Shown: positions 5,583 through 9,265 of the stretch, piece after piece | How the letters are laid out: each line of letters starts with the position of its first letter | Numbering within the stretch: the first letter of the stretch is position 1 | Source: Opitutaceae bacterium | GTDB taxonomy: Bacteria; Verrucomicrobiota; Verrucomicrobiia; Opitutales; Opitutaceae | Direction of reading: 5' to 3' | Length of the DNA stretch: 9,265 nucleotides | NCBI GenBank assembly: GCA_031272375.1 | Contig: JAISTY010000050.1 | Location: 1-9,265 of the forward strand | Position numbers and translations under genes: made by a program | The notes under the pieces: generated by a model | Told to the model about the DNA's origin: nothing | Seen by the model: only the letters and a program-made list of their open reading frames with translations | The model's database searches: none

Positions 5583-7001
5583 TCAGACGGTAAGGGAGCC
5601 GGCGGAGCGGAGTTTGGATTGGAGGGTTTTGAGATCCACGTCGCGGACGCCGGTTTTGAGTTTTGCGGCCATCGCGGCGGCGGCGCCGATGCCCTGCCCG
5701 AAGGCGGCGACGATGGGCTGGACGCGGTAGGCGCCCATGGCGAGGTGGGTGCCGCTGATGTGCTTGCCGGCGAGGAGGAGACCCTCGAAGCCTTTCGCGA
5801 TGCCGGAGCGGTAGGGAAGGCCGTAGGGGGGGAGTTGTTTGTCGGCCTCGGTGAGCTTCTCGTTGATGTCCCAGAGGTCGAGGGGATAGACGCCGGTGGC
5901 GAGGACGTCGTCGGGCATTTTGCCGCTTTTGAGATCCTGGAGGGTGAGGATGTGCTCGCCGGTGACGCGGCGGCATTCGCGGACGCCGATTTTCGGGGCG
6001 AAATTCACGCCGAAGCCCTGTTCGAGCAGTTTGGCGACGTCGTCCTCGATCATGCCCATCGCGACGCGGTAGGCGCGTCCGAGTTCCATGGGGTCGCGGG
6101 TGTCGCAGAGAACCGAGGCGCCCCATTGGAGGTAGGTGCCGGTGTTGCGCTGAAGGAAGAGGGGGCGGTTTTTCTCCATTTTGATCCAGCCGACGTTGGC
6201 CTCGAGTTTTCCGGCGTATTGGAGGTTGGTTTCGTCGAGGGGTTTCGCGCCCGGACGGAGGCGTTGCAGGGTCAGCATGAGGGTGCAGGGCATCACCTTG
6301 GAGTCGGCGATGGCGCGCCCGAAGCGTTCGCCGAAGTCGGTCTTGGCCTCGCGCCCGAACATGACCTTCGCGCCGGCGAGTTCGGAGAGGGAGCCGGTGC
6401 CGGTGGCGTCAATGGTGACGGGCGCCATGAAGGCGGCGGGGGCGGCGCCGTTGCCGGTGTCAACCTCGACGCCGAGGAGCCGGTCGCGCTGTCCGTCGCT
6501 TTTGACAATGGCGCCGGAGACGCGGGCGCCGGTGACGAGGGTGATGTTCAGCTCGCGGCGGACGAGGGTGGCGAGCACGCGGGCGAAGGAGGAGGGGAGA
6601 TACCAGTGCTGGCCGCTTCCGGTGAAGTTCTTGTGGGCGGCGCCGTCAATGTCCTCGGTGGCGTTGAGGGATTGGATGAGTTCGTTGAAAATGCCGACGC
6701 GGGGGCCGCCGCAGAGGAAGGTGACAAACATGTCAACGGGCGCGCCGCCGATGGCGGGGTCCTCCTCGATGAGGATGACGCGCGCGCCCGCGCGGGCGGC
6801 GGAGACGGCGGCGGGGATGCCCGCGGCGCCGGCGCCGACGACGATGACGTCGGCCTCGGAGACGGCGGAGTAGCGTTTGCCGGGGGACTGGGGACAAGCC
6901 GCCGCGTCGAGGCGGGGGAGGGCCGACGCCGCCGCGGAGGCGGAGACGAAGGCCAGGGATTTTTTGAGGAACTCGCGGCGTTGGTTCGGTGTGATGCTCA
7001 T
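5583..7001 (-). CDS. Tat-exported FAD-dependent oxidoreductase (FAD_oxidored-like family), substrate unknown
   Basis: A 472-residue flavoprotein. The N-terminus has a twin-arginine signal: QRREFLKK (7-14), a hydrophobic Ala/Ser stretch (15-28) and AAAC at 33-36. Export of a folded, FAD-loaded enzyme to the periplasm is therefore likely. C36 could be a lipoprotein cysteine, but the preceding residues fit a lipobox poorly. The Rossmann dinucleotide-binding motif is VIVVGAGAAG (52-61) with an acidic end at E79/E80. A second FAD contact is IDATGTGSLSELAGA (197-211). GVRECRRVTGEHILT (339-353) and the C-terminal LLLAGKHISGTHLAMGAYRVQP (408-429) are typical of the family often annotated PF12831. Such proteins are abundant in polysaccharide-degrading bacteria, but their reactions are mostly unknown and nothing here identifies the substrate. 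The gene sits 18 bases after the kinase-like gene and 78 before smpB. No Shine-Dalgarno is seen. Confidence 0.85.
   Translation of the reverse strand: MSITPNQRREFLKKSLAFVSASAAASALPRLDAAACPQSPGKRYSAVSEADVIVVGAGAAGIPAAVSAARAGARVILIEEDPAIGGAPVDMFVTFLCGGPRVGIFNELIQSLNATEDIDGAAHKNFTGSGQHWYLPSSFARVLATLVRRELNITLVTGARVSGAIVKSDGQRDRLLGVEVDTGNGAAPAAFMAPVTIDATGTGSLSELAGAKVMFGREAKTDFGERFGRAIADSKVMPCTLMLTLQRLRPGAKPLDETNLQYAGKLEANVGWIKMEKNRPLFLQRNTGTYLQWGASVLCDTRDPMELGRAYRVAMGMIEDDVAKLLEQGFGVNFAPKIGVRECRRVTGEHILTLQDLKSGKMPDDVLATGVYPLDLWDINEKLTEADKQLPPYGLPYRSGIAKGFEGLLLAGKHISGTHLAMGAYRVQPIVAAFGQGIGAAAAMAAKLKTGVRDVDLKTLQSKLRSAGSLTV
6893..6905 (-). repeat. Dispersed 13-mer, copy E (at the signal-peptide end)
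   Basis: GCGGCGGCTTGTC on the minus strand codes for AAAC (residues 33-36) at the end of the oxidoreductase signal sequence, a region with loose sequence constraint. It is identical to 620-632 and 2934-2946. Confidence 0.45.
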
Positions 7002-7019
7002 GGGAGGAGGAGGAAGGTG

Positions 7020-8234
7020 TCAGCCGCGGCGGATTTCGGAGCCGGGGAAGGTGATTTGGAGGCGATAGACTTTTTTGACGCGGCACCGGACGGCGCCGGT
7101 TTTGAGGTCAAAGGACTCGGGGATTTCAATGAGGTGGAGATCCACGATGGCGTGGTAGCCGCGCTCGGAGAAGATGTCTATGAACATGGCGGAGGCGAGG
7201 GGGTCCTCGAAGATGGGGTCCTCGGTGTTCACCTGGGCGCGTCCGGTGATGGCGTGGCGCAGGACGACGGGCATGATTTTTTCGCCGATGAACTCGACGA
7301 CACGAATGAAGAGGTCGGTTTGCTTGTGGGCGTAGCCGTCGAGCCGTTTCACGAGTTCCTGGCGGGCATGGACGATGATTTCGCTGGCGACGGGGACGTG
7401 GCGGAGGATGTCGTGGGTGCGCGGGTCGAGTTCGAGGGTGCTCTGGTATTGGAGCTCGCGGAGGATGTTCTGCTCGACCTCGGCGATGGATCCCTGGGCG
7501 TTGATGAAGTGGTAATGGAAGTGCTCCTTGAGCGACTGGAGGGCATCCCAGGTCTGCTCCTTGAAGACGCGGTAGCGGCGCTGGGCGAGGGAAACGTCGG
7601 TGTCGGTGGAGCGTTCCTCGAGGAGGTCGCCGACGCCGGAGCGGCGGACCTGCTCGTTGTGGGCGATGATTTCGCGGCCGCGCTTGAGCTGGCGCTCGAC
7701 GGAGGTTTTTTCGTCAACGTAGAGCACCATGATGTGGATGGCGGGCTGGCGGAAGTGGGCGGAGTGGGGGGTGTTCTGGAACTCGCGCCGGAGCGTCTGC
7801 ATGTGTTGGAAGAGGAGCTTGACGCACTCGACCTGCACCTGGGTGCGGGGGAAGCCGTCAATGATGACGCCGTGGGCGTATTGGGGTTCGAGGAGTTTGC
7901 GGAGGAGAAGGGAGATGACCTCGCGGTCGCCGACCATGCCGCCGGCGTCCTTGATTTTGCGGGCCTCCGGGGAGTCGAGAAGGGAGGAGACGACGACGGG
8001 CGGGCAGGTGAGGCCGCGGGCCTTGAGGACGAAGTCGGTGTTGGTGCCCTTGCCGGAACCCGGAGCGCCGCCAAGGAGGATGATTTCGCCGGGGAAGCGG
8101 AGGTTTTCGCGACCAAGGGAGGCCTCGAGTTTGCGCCAGACGTCGGCGAAAATGAGCTGGGCTTCCTGGATGACGGATTCGCGGCTGCGCGGGGCCGGGG
8201 CGGGCTTTGCGGGCTTGGAGGATAGCGTTGGCAT
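7020..8234 (-). CDS. Adenylate-kinase-like nucleoside monophosphate kinase with an unidentified C-terminal domain
   Basis: A 404-residue protein, nearly twice the size of ordinary adenylate kinase (about 215). Residues 1-48 are an N-terminal extension, first Pro/Ala/Lys-rich, then helical. The kinase core has P-loop GGAPGSGKG (55-63), GDREVISLLLRKLL (102-115), the NMP-binding motif DGFPRT (126-131), an arginine-rich LID region (181-222) and a final strand HFINAQGSIAEV (242-253). It should phosphorylate AMP or another NMP with ATP in the cytoplasm. The residues after about 260 (to IRRG at 404) include HARQELVKRLDGYAHK (289-304) and KKVYRLQITFPGSEIRRG (387-404), and belong to no domain I can name. 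The frame continues upstream antisense to thiC. The ATG at 8234 is chosen because it lies just beyond the thiC stop and begins the plausible leader. No Shine-Dalgarno is seen. Gaps are 59 bases to thiC and 18 to the oxidoreductase gene. Confidence 0.83.
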   Translation of the reverse strand: MPTLSSKPAKPAPAPRSRESVIQEAQLIFADVWRKLEASLGRENLRFPGEIILLGGAPGSGKGTNTDFVLKARGLTCPPVVVSSLLDSPEARKIKDAGGMVGDREVISLLLRKLLEPQYAHGVIIDGFPRTQVQVECVKLLFQHMQTLRREFQNTPHSAHFRQPAIHIMVLYVDEKTSVERQLKRGREIIAHNEQVRRSGVGDLLEERSTDTDVSLAQRRYRVFKEQTWDALQSLKEHFHYHFINAQGSIAEVEQNILRELQYQSTLELDPRTHDILRHVPVASEIIVHARQELVKRLDGYAHKQTDLFIRVVEFIGEKIMPVVLRHAITGRAQVNTEDPIFEDPLASAMFIDIFSERGYHAIVDLHLIEIPESFDLKTGAVRCRVKKVYRLQITFPGSEIRRG

Positions 8235-8293
8235 GGCGGCGGGGAGGGAAGGGGGAGCGGGCGTCGGGGCGAGTTTTTTCCGGCGCGGGGGCG

Positions 8294-9265
<972 letters not shown>

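Noticed and set aside
5103..8225. A 1040-codon open frame on the plus strand opposite smpB, the oxidoreductase and the kinase-like gene
   Set aside because: It lies opposite three recognisable genes. The predicted product is Gly/Asp/Glu/Ala/Val-rich with no family match, as expected from the complement of C-ending, high-GC codons.
8235..8293. A riboswitch or terminator after thiC
   Set aside because: The 59-base spacer shows no stem followed by a T run, and no TPP-riboswitch core. A thiC riboswitch would lie upstream of the gene, outside the window.

Overview
The window is a GC-rich, gene-dense stretch of bacterial chromosome with nine protein genes, two of them cut by the window edges. Codon usage is strongly skewed to C-ending codons. 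Almost no start has a Shine-Dalgarno sequence, and one gene encodes an unusual ~400-residue adenylate-kinase-like protein. My best guess is a Verrucomicrobiota bacterium of the Opitutales/Opitutaceae type. This rests on overall style and gene content, not on a marker gene, so confidence is moderate to low. I see no tRNA, rRNA, tmRNA, insertion sequence, phage gene or CRISPR array, and no stretch over 300 bases lacks a gene.

Layout, left to right. (1) On the minus strand lies the N-terminal two thirds of a branched-chain aminotransferase (ilvE, 1-594), preceded in the direction of transcription by uracil phosphoribosyltransferase (upp, 664-1284). (2) A 153-base divergent spacer separates upp from a plus-strand pair: a LipM-like octanoyltransferase/lipoate ligase (1438-2157) and RNase R (rnr, 2177-4516). 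(3) Convergent with rnr is a minus-strand run that reads, in transcription order, thiC (thiamin HMP synthesis, partial), an adenylate-kinase-like protein with an extra C-terminal domain, a Tat-exported FAD oxidoreductase, smpB (trans-translation) and trmL (tRNA wobble-base methylation). Gaps in this run are 59, 18, 78 and 2 bases, so part or all of it may be one transcript.

Most genes are housekeeping: amino-acid, pyrimidine, lipoate and thiamin metabolism, RNA decay, ribosome rescue and tRNA modification. smpB and rnr, whose products cooperate in trans-translation in well-studied bacteria, lie close together but face each other.

I see no clearly new multi-gene system. The signals that the genes do not explain are these. 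A 13-base motif, GCGGC[GA][GA]CTTGTC, occurs six times on both strands. One copy belongs to a hairpin-forming element that seems to have been captured in frame inside RNase R. upp has synonymous codon choice opposite to every neighbour, and it is the only gene with a Shine-Dalgarno-like site. The adenylate-kinase-like protein has a C-terminal domain of about 145 residues that I cannot name.
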